NCBI GenBank assembly: GCA_045659025.1
Contig: JAZOWA010000023.1
Coordinates: 1 to 60,467, forward strand
Length of the DNA stretch: 60,467 nucleotides
Direction: 5' to 3'
DNA from: SIG455 sp045659025
GTDB lineage: Bacteria; Bacillota; Clostridia; UMGS1810
The translations under genes and the position numbers were made by a program. This document shows positions 44,001 through 51,425 of the stretch, piece after piece; within the stretch, counting starts at the first letter, position 1, and the number at the start of each line of letters is the position of its first letter. Under the pieces are notes generated by a model that was given only the letters and a program-made list of their open reading frames with translations, had not been told where the DNA came from and ran no database searches.

Positions 44001-47000
44001 GCTTCCGCCGGAAAGAGTAAAATAACTATCTGCAAAATCTTCGGGCACTGTAAGTTCGCCATTTGTAGTCACCTGGCTATTTGAGTATCCAGAACCATCT
44101 GCCCCCAAAGAAATGAAGTGTTCCACTGCACGCTTGGGTGCATAAGAAGCGAAGGTATATTCGCCCATGCTTCCTCTTGCATTACCGGCAGATTGACCTT
44201 CCCAACCACTGACCTCGCTATACACTACCGCACTTCCCGTATTATAAATTGCCATACGGTTTACAGGGGCAAACAGATTATCAAATTCAATCTTTACCTT
44301 CTGTCCGGGAGTCAGCATTGCGTCTTCAAGAGGAATGCCGTTAACAGTAACATTAGTGCCCTTCGCAGTAATAACCTGATATTCAGCATTACCATCCTTA
44401 ACAAGTTTTACAATATTGCGACCTGTTTTAAGAGGAATGGTCACGCTTCCGTCTTCATTAACCGCTACCGCCTCAAAGCCTGTAAAGCTCATAGCCACGT
44501 CACTTACAGTCGGGTTTGCGATATAAACGCTTGTACCCTCTGTGGCAGGTGTAAAGGTATATTCGCCGGTCTCACCGATAAAGTAGATCACATCAAGTTC
44601 TGCATCAATAGATTTACCCGATGCCTTCTGGCGCGTATTTTTATCCTCGTTGATGGTTATTCCTGTGGAAATACCACTTTCACCGCCACCTACAGAAACT
44701 ACAAATGCACCTGTATTTTCAGGCCAGATTGCGCCATAGAAGTCATTCGGTGTAGAGGGATAATCTCCTAACGCACCTTCGGAAAGCTTCGCCTCATGAT
44801 TTATAATCATTGCATCATAAGTTATGAGGACTATGGCACTTCCTTCACCCACGGCGGTTATATTGCCGTTATCGTCAATTGTGATTACACTTCTATCTTC
44901 TACGCCATTTTCATTAACGATAGTATAATGAAATTCCGGCTCTATATAGTAATAATTTCCATTCATCAACCAGTCGGCATTGACACCACGATAATCACGG
45001 GTAGCAATCAGCTTAAATGTATCACCCACATTGAGTTTCTTAAAGCCTTTGGCATTGACATTCGTATAAAGGCTTGCCACGTTACGACCTCGATTGCTTG
45101 TTACTTCTCTATCAACAGTGGTGCGTCCCCTATCACCTGCTTCAATCTGTTCTCTGGTAATAGTGATACTCTTAACATCACCCTTGGTAAATGTAGCAAC
45201 ATATGTAACATACTGATCGCTATTTACGTTATCTGCAGGTACGCTCACACGATATTCGTATACCTTGCCGTTTGTAAGTTCGTATGTGGCAGTCTTAGTG
45301 CCTGAAGCAAAGTCTGCATCTGTAGTTTTAACAGGTGTAACCGCCCTGGGCGCTATACCCTGTACTGATGATGCTTCGCTTACTGTGAGTTCTGCAAAAT
45401 ATGGGAACGTGAATACCATACCTTTGGTTACAAGGTTAATTTCAACTACTTGAGCAGAAAGACTGTATCCGCTAAGAGTACCTGCTTTCCACTTTTCTAC
45501 ATATTCTGCGCTTGGTGTTGCGGTGATGTTATAATTTTCACCACCTAAAAGCAAGTAATTATTACTGCTACCCAAGATGTTCAATGTTGAATGTGATACC
45601 GTTACCACGGCATTCGCATCAACTTCCTCATCTGCTCTCACAACAAAGTCGGGCTTGATAAGAAGAATTTCATTGTTATCAGCAGAAACAGTTGCACTCA
45701 TACCCACGCCATCTGCTCGCCAGGATATCATACTGATATTAGCTGGCACCTTCAATGTATATACATTATCCTGCGAAGCGGCGGGAAGTTCTGTGCCTTC
45801 CTGTGCATCGGAGGTATAGTAGAATGTGGGTATACTGTCAGCTCCACGTACTGTTGCAATAACATCATATGTTGCAACAGAAATATCAACAGTAAGTGTA
45901 ACCGTATATTTATCGACAGATATCGCATTGTAATTATCCCTACCATAAAAAACAAGGGTATGAGTACCGGTTTCATTGGTCTGATAAGTATATACATTAT
46001 TTTCGTCAACAACTGCATCAACGGGTTCTCTACCATCAACAGAAACTTTCCATCCGGTGATGATATCATCTTCGTCAGGATCAACAAACATTCCGTTCAG
46101 ATCAAGAGTATATACTTCATCAGCGGTAATACGCGCCTCAGCAGTCACTGCCTTACCTTCGGCAAGGACGGGCACTTCATTTGCTATGGCATAATTGATT
46201 CTGTAGGTGGTGTAGCTGTTATTAGTGGCAGACGGATTAGAATTATATAAGTAAAATGTAAGTACCGCCTCGCCATCTGCCAAGGTAGTGGTTTTAGAAG
46301 TGAATTTATTATTGGTTGCCTTATCAGATCCAACACCGGAAGTACCGGTCTTTGTGGTAATAAACGGCATTCCATCACTATTCTGTGTCAAATCAAATGT
46401 GGCAGTTATCTTGCCATCTGCCGCATAAGTGCGAGGCACACTAACCTCTATAGTTGTACCATCCAAATATGCGGTAAGGCCTTCAATGGCGTTATTTTCT
46501 TCGTCAGTAAAGGTTACTGTATTTATGCTGCCCTTGCTAGTGTTTATACCAAGCCATGCGCCGCTTGGTATTGCAATGACTTCAACAGTCACAGTAACAT
46601 AGTCTAAGCAGAATCCATTATCATTTGCTGCAGCAAATACAAGAGTGTGAGCACCGCCTTCAAATGATTTGAACACATATCTGCTACCATCAACGGAGAT
46701 CATCTCGTCTCCGTCTACTATGTAATATGATTTTGCACCATCAAAATAATCCCTGAGATTAAGCTCTACCGCAACTCCTCCGTAAGTTGAAGCGTTGTCG
46801 GTTTCTACAAGGCGGGTCGGCAATGTATCAGGAGGTGCGCCTAATGAAAAGTTAAGAGTATATTTGACGGTGCCGTTCAAACTGCTTAAATTTGAATACT
46901 CTCCTTTCACATTCATAATCAGTTGCGCCTTGCCGTCTTCCAAGGATACATCACCAGTATGGCCGCTGATTTTTCCGTTGTTTGTACTTGCTTCAAACTC

Positions 47001-48695
47001 CACAGAAACTACTGCGTTAGGATCAGTAGTACCACTAAGGACAATATTTACAACAGTGCCATCTTCTGTGGCCTGTTCGACATCAGCATTTATGACCTTG
47101 AGTTTTGTAACATTGACATAATATCTTGACCATGACCAGATTGACTTGTTAGTAATATCAATAACATTATGTTCAACCGGCAAAAGCGGTAACGCCTCTA
47201 CAGTGATTTTGGCAACTGTACTTTCAATCGCAAGTTCTCCGTAAGTGGCAACCACATAATAGTATGTGGTGCCAAGCGTATTTGTAGAAGGAAAAAAACT
47301 ACTTGTGGTTTCTCCTTCTATTGCAGTTGCACTTTCGGCATCGTCTGTGTAACTATACCACTGATATGTAATATCATATTCCGCCACACCGGTATATACC
47401 GCAGCAGCAGAAAGCGCAGTGGCAGATTTGCCCTCTGTATATTTAACCTCAGTTTCGCTGAGGTTGGCTGCAAAGTTAAGAACGGGTGCTTCTATGGTAA
47501 TCTTTGCAATCTTACTTGTAGCGAAGATGTCCTCGCACATTGCAACCACATAATAATATGTCGTACCTACCATCTCTGTTGAGGGAGTGAAACTATTTGA
47601 GGTTTCACCGTCTATTGCAGTTGCGTTTTCTATGTCGTCAGTATAGCTATACCACTGATATACAACATCATCTTCTGTTACACCTGTATATTCTGCAGAC
47701 ACAGAAAGTGTGGTGGCGGTTTTGCCCTGTGTATATTTAACCTCACCTTCGCTCAAATCCACAGTAATAGTGAGTGTGGCAGGGAGTTCCTCTACATCAG
47801 GCTCTTCCTCGGGTTCTTCATCCGACACACCGGAAACAACAAAATTAACTGTATAGGTAGAAAGAGTCTGACCCATACTTGTAAGCACTATTGTCATAGT
47901 ACCTCTGCCGTTTTCCAACGTGCATTTGTTGCCGGCCGTAGAAATTGTAGCTCCGGAACCGGTATTTACAAAACCCGCCTGCAACGCGGCAGAAAGGTCG
48001 GTTTCTTCTGCAAGAACAACATTTATCGTTTTATCATCCTGAGTAGCACTTACGATAGATGCATCTGCATACGTGCCCTGCATATATACACTGAGTTCAG
48101 TAAGAGTACGAGTGCCTACCACTTCGTCAATGATGTCTATATTACCACCACTAACGGTGAGTTCTACTCCGGCAGAAGGTATATCTTCACCATCCCCATT
48201 GTCATCGCCGTCATCTTCATCACCAACTGATCCACCAATGGTGGTAAAGTTAATAGTATAAGTTGCAGTAGATTTCATGGTAGGAGCAGCAGAGTTTGCC
48301 AATGTGACCGCAACACTCATTTCACCACTACCGCCAGAAAGCACACAGGTGTTTCCTGTATGGCTCACCGTCACACTTGGTGGTTGCGACGAGGGTGGGC
48401 CACTATAAGCGGTAACCGCAGCACCAAAAGTAGCGGTCAACTCCGCATCCGCAGGTGTGCCACTTTCAAGCACTACGTCAAGAATTGTGCCCTCTTCCGT
48501 GGCACTCACAACGTTTGCTCCCGAAATGCTTACATTCTTTACTTGTGCCGTAAGCATACCCGAAAGCACGGTTTTATCTGTAATATCAATAACATTATCA
48601 GATACCGGGCAATCCGTTGCCGCCATTATCGTCATAACGGGCAACACATTGACCATCATCATAAGTATCAAAACGACACTTAAAAATCTTTTCAT
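41067..48695 (-). CDS. Giant secreted surface protein: beta repeats, Ig-like/Big_3 repeats, DUF4430-like domain, three SLH domains
   Basis: 2,542 aa. Signal peptide (core SVVLILMMMVNVLPV, cleavage near IMAA). Repeated beta modules opening NVIDIT(D/N)K occur at about 35-150 and 510-620, with a related one at about 175-290. Two near-identical Ig-like repeats containing YQWYSYTDD lie at about 300-495. A Big_2-like segment is near 1215-1310. At least four tandem Big_3 repeats (pattern PSKTIYTIGETFDPTGM) span about 1610-1915. A DUF4430-like region (VYMTFVNRSEIVVQHEP, GYAEISGNGLEGW, DGDII-like end) spans about 1935-2060. A Gly/Ser/Asn linker is near 2095, and three SLH repeats (about 2360-2542) anchor it to the wall. 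Start ATG 48695 follows AAAGGA. It is first gene behind the cobalamin riboswitch. Confidence 0.85.
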   Translation of the reverse strand: MKRFLSVVLILMMMVNVLPVMTIMAATDCPVSDNVIDITDKTVLSGMLTAQVKNVSISGANVVSATEEGTILDVVLESGTPADAELTATFGAAVTAYSGPPSSQPPSVTVSHTGNTCVLSGGSGEMSVAVTLANSAAPTMKSTATYTINFTTIGGSVGDEDDGDDNGDGEDIPSAGVELTVSGGNIDIIDEVVGTRTLTELSVYMQGTYADASIVSATQDDKTINVVLAEETDLSAALQAGFVNTGSGATISTAGNKCTLENGRGTMTIVLTSMGQTLSTYTVNFVVSGVSDEEPEEEPDVEELPATLTITVDLSEGEVKYTQGKTATTLSVSAEYTGVTEDDVVYQWYSYTDDIENATAIDGETSNSFTPSTEMVGTTYYYVVAMCEDIFATSKIAKITIEAPVLNFAANLSETEVKYTEGKSATALSAAAVYTGVAEYDITYQWYSYTDDAESATAIEGETTSSFFPSTNTLGTTYYYVVATYGELAIESTVAKITVEALPLLPVEHNVIDITNKSIWSWSRYYVNVTKLKVINADVEQATEDGTVVNIVLSGTTDPNAVVSVEFEASTNNGKISGHTGDVSLEDGKAQLIMNVKGEYSNLSSLNGTVKYTLNFSLGAPPDTLPTRLVETDNASTYGGVAVELNLRDYFDGAKSYYIVDGDEMISVDGSRYVFKSFEGGAHTLVFAAANDNGFCLDYVTVTVEVIAIPSGAWLGINTSKGSINTVTFTDEENNAIEGLTAYLDGTTIEVSVPRTYAADGKITATFDLTQNSDGMPFITTKTGTSGVGSDKATNNKFTSKTTTLADGEAVLTFYLYNSNPSATNNSYTTYRINYAIANEVPVLAEGKAVTAEARITADEVYTLDLNGMFVDPDEDDIITGWKVSVDGREPVDAVVDENNVYTYQTNETGTHTLVFYGRDNYNAISVDKYTVTLTVDISVATYDVIATVRGADSIPTFYYTSDAQEGTELPAASQDNVYTLKVPANISMISWRADGVGMSATVSADNNEILLIKPDFVVRADEEVDANAVVTVSHSTLNILGSSNNYLLLGGENYNITATPSAEYVEKWKAGTLSGYSLSAQVVEINLVTKGMVFTFPYFAELTVSEASSVQGIAPRAVTPVKTTDADFASGTKTATYELTNGKVYEYRVSVPADNVNSDQYVTYVATFTKGDVKSITITREQIEAGDRGRTTVDREVTSNRGRNVASLYTNVNAKGFKKLNVGDTFKLIATRDYRGVNADWLMNGNYYYIEPEFHYTIVNENGVEDRSVITIDDNGNITAVGEGSAIVLITYDAMIINHEAKLSEGALGDYPSTPNDFYGAIWPENTGAFVVSVGGGESGISTGITINEDKNTRQKASGKSIDAELDVIYFIGETGEYTFTPATEGTSVYIANPTVSDVAMSFTGFEAVAVNEDGSVTIPLKTGRNIVKLVKDGNAEYQVITAKGTNVTVNGIPLEDAMLTPGQKVKIEFDNLFAPVNRMAIYNTGSAVVYSEVSGWEGQSAGNARGSMGEYTFASYAPKRAVEHFISLGADGSGYSNSQVTTNGELTVPEDFADSYFTLSGGSFNVGGFMPYLLGSHYEKLGVTPPANTTSDNINCYLGSMPDISIPVGEVIGISATTPDKTIYNIGDIFDPSGMEVTLNFKLADGSIFSEVINDYTYDKTPFAESGEQRVAVSYNGMTTNITVSVTMVVLERIQVKSLPTKTSYHIGDNFDSSGMIIEAVYSDGAVCEVANYSYTPELISRDTESISVIYESKSIDIPITVFVVESIEVTTQPSKTVYTIGETFDTVGMVVTARYSDGAVCEVANYICTPTTISKNTESITITYEDKSVEIPITVRLVERIEVTTPPSKTIYTIGETFDPTGMVVTVYYNDGTSTRTENYEWSPKGRLDVEDSIITVAYNGIDAVDNIQPTTTEIIVERNQSSDDDGYTPDEYDSISVYMTFVNRSEIVVQHEPIIVYDEDADGVYCISDAFRALHREHHSDGEAGYAEISGNGLEGWVTKFWGSSDATFSYSLNYGWAKSTNEAICEGDIIAAINGVDDIFYSDLYTWFENSSYSAKVGTNVSLKVNGLNLMASDANYNALHAPVGATVTVYSADNNEVEDMRTSVAEGGRITLKFAESGTYTVKVSGEAIWGSYNDAPVAPSTCEVVVIEKTSSGGTGGGGGNISSGNDDETNSEAESVQNSDGTVNGGVEVKVEVNTQEIVDALNKAEKDNLDILEISPETGTNANKVAIELPSESLKKVVESNLGIKVNTAVATIELPEKAVADITSQKDKLGIVTSCDTSDNISISISVGEKKVDKIEGGVKVVIPKANSNKIMVIVNEDGTETIVTKHITTEGEHHAMLPGSATIKMIDNSKKFTDTEDHWGKDAIAFVTERELYQGVGNGKFDTDSTMTRAMLVTVLYRLEGNTDNSYELGFADVSEGQWYADAVAWANANGIVNGVTDSSFAPNEEVTREQVATILYRYARHLDIPTDDKGDLTQFNDHLKTNEWAREANSWAIGAGIINGKPGNILDSDGNATRTEVAAILQRLVTIMVK

Positions 48696-48784
48696 CACAG
48701 TTCAGTCCTTTCTCAAGTCATCTTTAATTTGCTTAGTTAATCTGCGTAAATTTTAATGTTTACAAATTAAGGTTCTTGCTTTTT

Positions 48785-48960
48785 CATTGTCTGCTGTAAG
48801 TTTCACCTCCCGTTCACCTCTTACCGCAGGCAATAAAAAAACTGCGGTAATTTTCTTAAAAAAATTACCACAGCTGAGTTTTTCTGTGATGAATCACAAT
48901 TCAGTTTGATGTAACCCTGTTCGCACAAACTGAAAATATCACCCCTATGCAAATGAGCAC
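48785..48960 (-). promoter_or_regulatory. Expression platform of the cobalamin riboswitch (leader hairpins)
   Basis: After the aptamer come CAGTTTG/CAAACTG, a small TGTGAT/TCACA hairpin, then a terminator. Downstream CTGCGGTAAG (about 48813-48822) is complementary to ACCGCAG of the terminator's 3' arm, and also to CTTACAGCAG further on. Three stems thus compete for the same strands, as expected of a switch. The remaining 85 nt before the giant gene (48700-48784) show only the RBS region. Confidence 0.6.
48833..48873 (-). terminator. Riboswitch-associated intrinsic terminator
   Basis: CTGTGGTAAT (48864-48873) pairs with ATTACCGCAG (48842-48851), 10 bp with one G-U, followed on the minus strand by seven T. 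It lies between the cobalamin aptamer and the giant surface-protein gene. Confidence 0.85.
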
Positions 48961-49185
48961 TTACGGGACAACATCAAAGCAGGTCTTGTGACTCGCACCA
49001 TATAGACTTGATAGTCCGCATTTCTACACCCTGCCTTCTCAGTTTCCCAATGACTAGTTTTCACTAACGGATATAAAAACATTTGATGCACACACCGACA
49101 GTATTACGCAGGGGATTCGCACCCCATACCCTTTTCACCGACTAAACCTTTGCAATTAAGCATTTTACGAGATAGCCGACACTCT
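48960..49185 (-). ncRNA. Cobalamin riboswitch aptamer
   Basis: Read on the minus strand: GGTGAAAAGGG (conserved 5' core), then GGGGTGCGAATCCCCTGCG and TACTGTCGGTG, the J/P5-P6 region, then TGGGAAACTGAGAAGGC, and finally the B12 box AGTCACAAGACCTGC (48979-48993). Order and spacing match the known AdoCbl/cobalamin riboswitch class. Cobalamin binding is expected to favour the downstream terminator and shut the operon off. Confidence 0.93.
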
Positions 49186-49200
49186 GTGTGAATATATTAA

Positions 49201-49228
49201 ATTATAACTACAATATAGAATTTATCAT
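49201..49228 (-). promoter_or_regulatory. Probable promoter of the corrinoid operon
   Basis: TATAAT (49201-49206) with ATGATA (49223-49228) 16 nt upstream on the minus strand. The -10 is consensus and the -35 is weak. Its transcript would start about 20 nt before the riboswitch. Confidence 0.55.
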
Positions 49229-49287
49229 ATTTTCAAGAAAAAATCAATACATAAAGCAAACATTTTACTACAAAGATTTCACTTAAT

Positions 49288-49381
49288 ATCGCACCTCTGG
49301 CGCTCGAGTTCCATTCTTCTTTACATATAAAAAGACAAGCACCTAATGGTACTTGTCTTTTTAACGGAGAAGGAGAGATTT
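49288..49381 (-). repeat. 94-bp direct repeat, copy A (contains a tRNA-Ser 3'-end fragment and terminator)
   Basis: Matches 49461-49554 at 93 of 94 positions, offset 173 bp. It includes 16 nt identical to the 3' end of the tRNA-Ser(GCT) gene (49366-49381), the hairpin terminator at 49331-49364, and the sequence beyond it. The rest of the tRNA is absent, so this is a partial duplication. The 79 bp between the copies (49382-49460) contain small GC-rich hairpins (CGGAG/CTCCG type) and no gene. Confidence 0.9.
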
Positions 49382-49460
49382 TCCTCTTCTCCGCTTCGCT
49401 CCGCATGACTGCAACTGCACTTCCTTCCTCGCTTTGCTCGGGTTCAGTGTGTTGCAGTGC

Positions 49461-49554
49461 ATCGCGCCTCTGGCGCTCGAGTTCCATTCTTCTTTACATA
49501 TAAAAAGACAAGCACCTAATGGTACTTGTCTTTTTAACGGAGAAGGAGAGATTT
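49461..49554 (-). repeat. 94-bp direct repeat, copy B (native end of tRNA-Ser)
   Basis: The copy joined to the intact tRNA-Ser(GCT) gene. See copy A at 49288-49381 for the comparison. Confidence 0.9.
49501..49536 (-). terminator. Terminator of the tRNA-Ser genes
   Basis: GACAAG(T)ACC/GGT(G)CTTGTC hairpin with loop ATTA and flanking A- and T-runs, beginning 2 nt after the tRNA. A second identical copy at 49331-49364 belongs to the duplicated repeat. Confidence 0.85.
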
Positions 49555-49625
49555 GAACTCTCGCGCCAGTTTCCCGACCTACACCCTTAGCAGGGGCGCC
49601 TCTTCACCAACTTGAGTACTTCTCC
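49538..49625 (-). tRNA. tRNA-Ser (anticodon GCT)
   Basis: 88 nt with a long variable arm. Acceptor GGAGAAG/CTTCTCC, anticodon stem CGCCC/GGGTG with loop CTGCTAA (anticodon GCT, reads AGC/AGT), T-arm GAGAG/CTCTC, discriminator G. CCA is not encoded. Confidence 0.95.
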
Positions 49626-49660
49626 ATACTCTATTGCCAAAGTAAATAAATATAAAAAAG

Positions 49661-49744
49661 CGGAGAGGCAGAGATTCGAACTCTGGGTGCTTTCGCATCA
49701 CTAGTTTTCAAGACTAGCTCCTTAAACCACTCGGACACCTCTCC
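49661..49744 (-). tRNA. tRNA-Ser (anticodon TGA)
   Basis: 84 nt (including discriminator G). Acceptor GGAGAGG/CCTCTCC, anticodon stem CTAGT/ACTAG with loop CTTGAAA (anticodon TGA, reads TCN), long variable arm, T-arm CAGAG/CTCTG. It is upstream of tRNA-Ser(GCT) on the same transcript. Confidence 0.95.
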
Positions 49745-49762
49745 GTACAAACTACGTTACTT

Positions 49763-49791
49763 ATAATAACATACTTTGGATAGAGTGTCAA
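49763..49791 (-). promoter_or_regulatory. Promoter of the tRNA-Ser pair
   Basis: TTGACA (49786-49791), 17-nt spacer, TATTAT (49763-49768) on the minus strand, 18 nt before the tRNA-Ser(TGA) 5' end. Confidence 0.85.
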
Positions 49792-49899
49792 CACCTTTTT
49801 GACTAATTTTTTAAGTTTGAAAGGACTATGTGTAATATTTATCCCCCACTCCAAATATACATATACAAATATACTTGTACAGTTAGGGAGGAAAAATAA

Positions 49900-51378
49900 A
49901 TGAGCGATTATAATGTCTATCGGGATATCGCCACAAGATGCGACGGCAATATCTATATAGGGGTTATAGGCCCTGTAAGAACAGGCAAATCAACCTTTAT
50001 AAAAAAGTTTATGGATACCCTGGTGATTCCCAATATTAACAATGCCTTTAAGCGAGAAAGAGCCAAAGACGAACTCCCGCAAAGCGCCGCAGGAAAAACC
50101 ATAATGACCACCGAACCAAAGTTTATACCAAACGAGGCAGTGGAAATTGAACTTGGCGACAATGCCAAATTCAAAGTACGTATGATCGACTGTGTGGGTT
50201 ATATAGTGGATTCTGCTATGGGGCATATCGAAAACGATGCACCCAGAATGGTGAAAACGCCTTGGTCTGATACTGAAATACCTTTTATAAAAGCTGCGGA
50301 AATCGGTACAAAAAAGGTTATAACAGACCACTCCACCATTGGCATTGTAGTAACAACCGATGGTTCAATCGCAGGAATTGACCGCCAAGATTACATCGAT
50401 GCGGAAAATCGTGTGATAAGTGAGCTTAAAGAAATCGGAAAGCCGTTTGTGGTGTTGGTTAATTCAGTATCACCCGAATCCCAATCTGCAATTTCTGCAA
50501 AAAACGATATTGAATTACGCCATGGTGTATCTGCCATGACGGTAAATTGCCTAGAGCTCACTGCCACAGATATTAACAAAATATTAGAGGGGGTATTATT
50601 TGAATTTCCATTAAAAGAGTTGGAAATCAATCTTCCCGACTGGGTAGATGCTCTCCCCTATAGTCACCGTCTTAAAAAGTCTGTCTATGCCGATGTTTTG
50701 GCGTTGTCGAAGGAAATCAAGTGCATAAGAGACATCAGGGCATTTGCCTCAAAATTAAAGGATAACGAGAATATACGCGATACAGACATATTCTCTATTT
50801 CTCCCGGCAGAGGCGTTGCGTCTATCAATACAGAATTCTGTGAGGAACTTTTCTATAAAGTTCTTGGTGAAAACTGCGGAATTGAAATTGATGGCAAGGG
50901 CACTTTAATAAAACTCATGAGCGAGCTGTCGGAAACCAAGAAGAAATACGACAAGATTGCCTATGCCCTCAAAGAAGTACAAGAGACGGGCTATGGCATT
51001 GTGTCGCCATCCATTGATGAGTTGTCTCTGGAAGAGCCTGAAATAGTAAAACAGGGAAACAGATTTGGTGTGCGTCTCCGTGCATCTGCACCCAGCATAC
51101 ATATGATACGTGCAGATATTGAAACCGAGGTATCCCCTATCGTAGGCACGGAAAAGCAGAGTGAAGAATTGGTGCACTATCTGCTGAAAGAGTTTGAAGT
51201 GGATCCGAAATCCATATGGTCAACCAATATATTCGGCAAATCACTTCACGAACTTGTAAACGAGGGATTGCACAACAAATTATACCGAATGCCCGAAGAT
51301 GCACAATATAAACTGCAGGAAACACTTCAAAGAATTATCAACGAGGGTTCGGGGGGGCTTATCTGCATAATATTGTAA
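49900..51378 (+). CDS. spoIVA: Stage IV sporulation protein A
   Basis: 492 aa, the family length. N-terminal TRAFAC-like ATPase domain with Walker A GPVRTGKST (24-32), then VRMIDCVGYIVDSAMGH and VLVNSVSP; the middle and C-terminal domains end in the conserved NEGSGGLICIIL tail that anchors SpoIVA through SpoVM. It polymerises on the forespore as the base of the coat. RBS AGGGAGG. The upstream AT-rich stretch (GTAATATT ... AATATACATA, about 49830-49870) could be a sigma-E promoter, which is the known control of this gene, but the spacing is unclear. Confidence 0.96.
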   Translation: MSDYNVYRDIATRCDGNIYIGVIGPVRTGKSTFIKKFMDTLVIPNINNAFKRERAKDELPQSAAGKTIMTTEPKFIPNEAVEIELGDNAKFKVRMIDCVGYIVDSAMGHIENDAPRMVKTPWSDTEIPFIKAAEIGTKKVITDHSTIGIVVTTDGSIAGIDRQDYIDAENRVISELKEIGKPFVVLVNSVSPESQSAISAKNDIELRHGVSAMTVNCLELTATDINKILEGVLFEFPLKELEINLPDWVDALPYSHRLKKSVYADVLALSKEIKCIRDIRAFASKLKDNENIRDTDIFSISPGRGVASINTEFCEELFYKVLGENCGIEIDGKGTLIKLMSELSETKKKYDKIAYALKEVQETGYGIVSPSIDELSLEEPEIVKQGNRFGVRLRASAPSIHMIRADIETEVSPIVGTEKQSEELVHYLLKEFEVDPKSIWSTNIFGKSLHELVNEGLHNKLYRMPEDAQYKLQETLQRIINEGSGGLICIIL

Positions 51379-51386
51379 CTTTAAAA

Positions 51387-51418
51387 CAAAACCCCGCATC
51401 GTATGATGCGGTGTTTTG
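51387..51418. terminator. Bidirectional intrinsic terminator
   Basis: Stem AAACCCCGCATC/GATGCGGTGTTT (51389-51400 with 51405-51416; one internal mismatch), loop GTAT, flanked by A- and T-runs. It ends spoIVA (plus) and hydG/pur (minus). Confidence 0.85.
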
Positions 51419-51425
51419 AGTATAA

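Noticed and set aside
43683..45305. Long plus-strand open frames opposite the giant surface protein
   Set aside because: They are shadows of the real coding strand: no RBS, no recognisable domains, and codon pattern follows the minus-strand gene.
49233..49487. 84-codon minus-strand frame across the direct repeat
   Set aside because: It spans a terminator and a tRNA fragment, has no RBS, and reads low-complexity sequence from the repeat.
49288..49554. attL/attR of an integrated phage or island
   Set aside because: The copies are only 173 bp apart and enclose no integrase or cargo.
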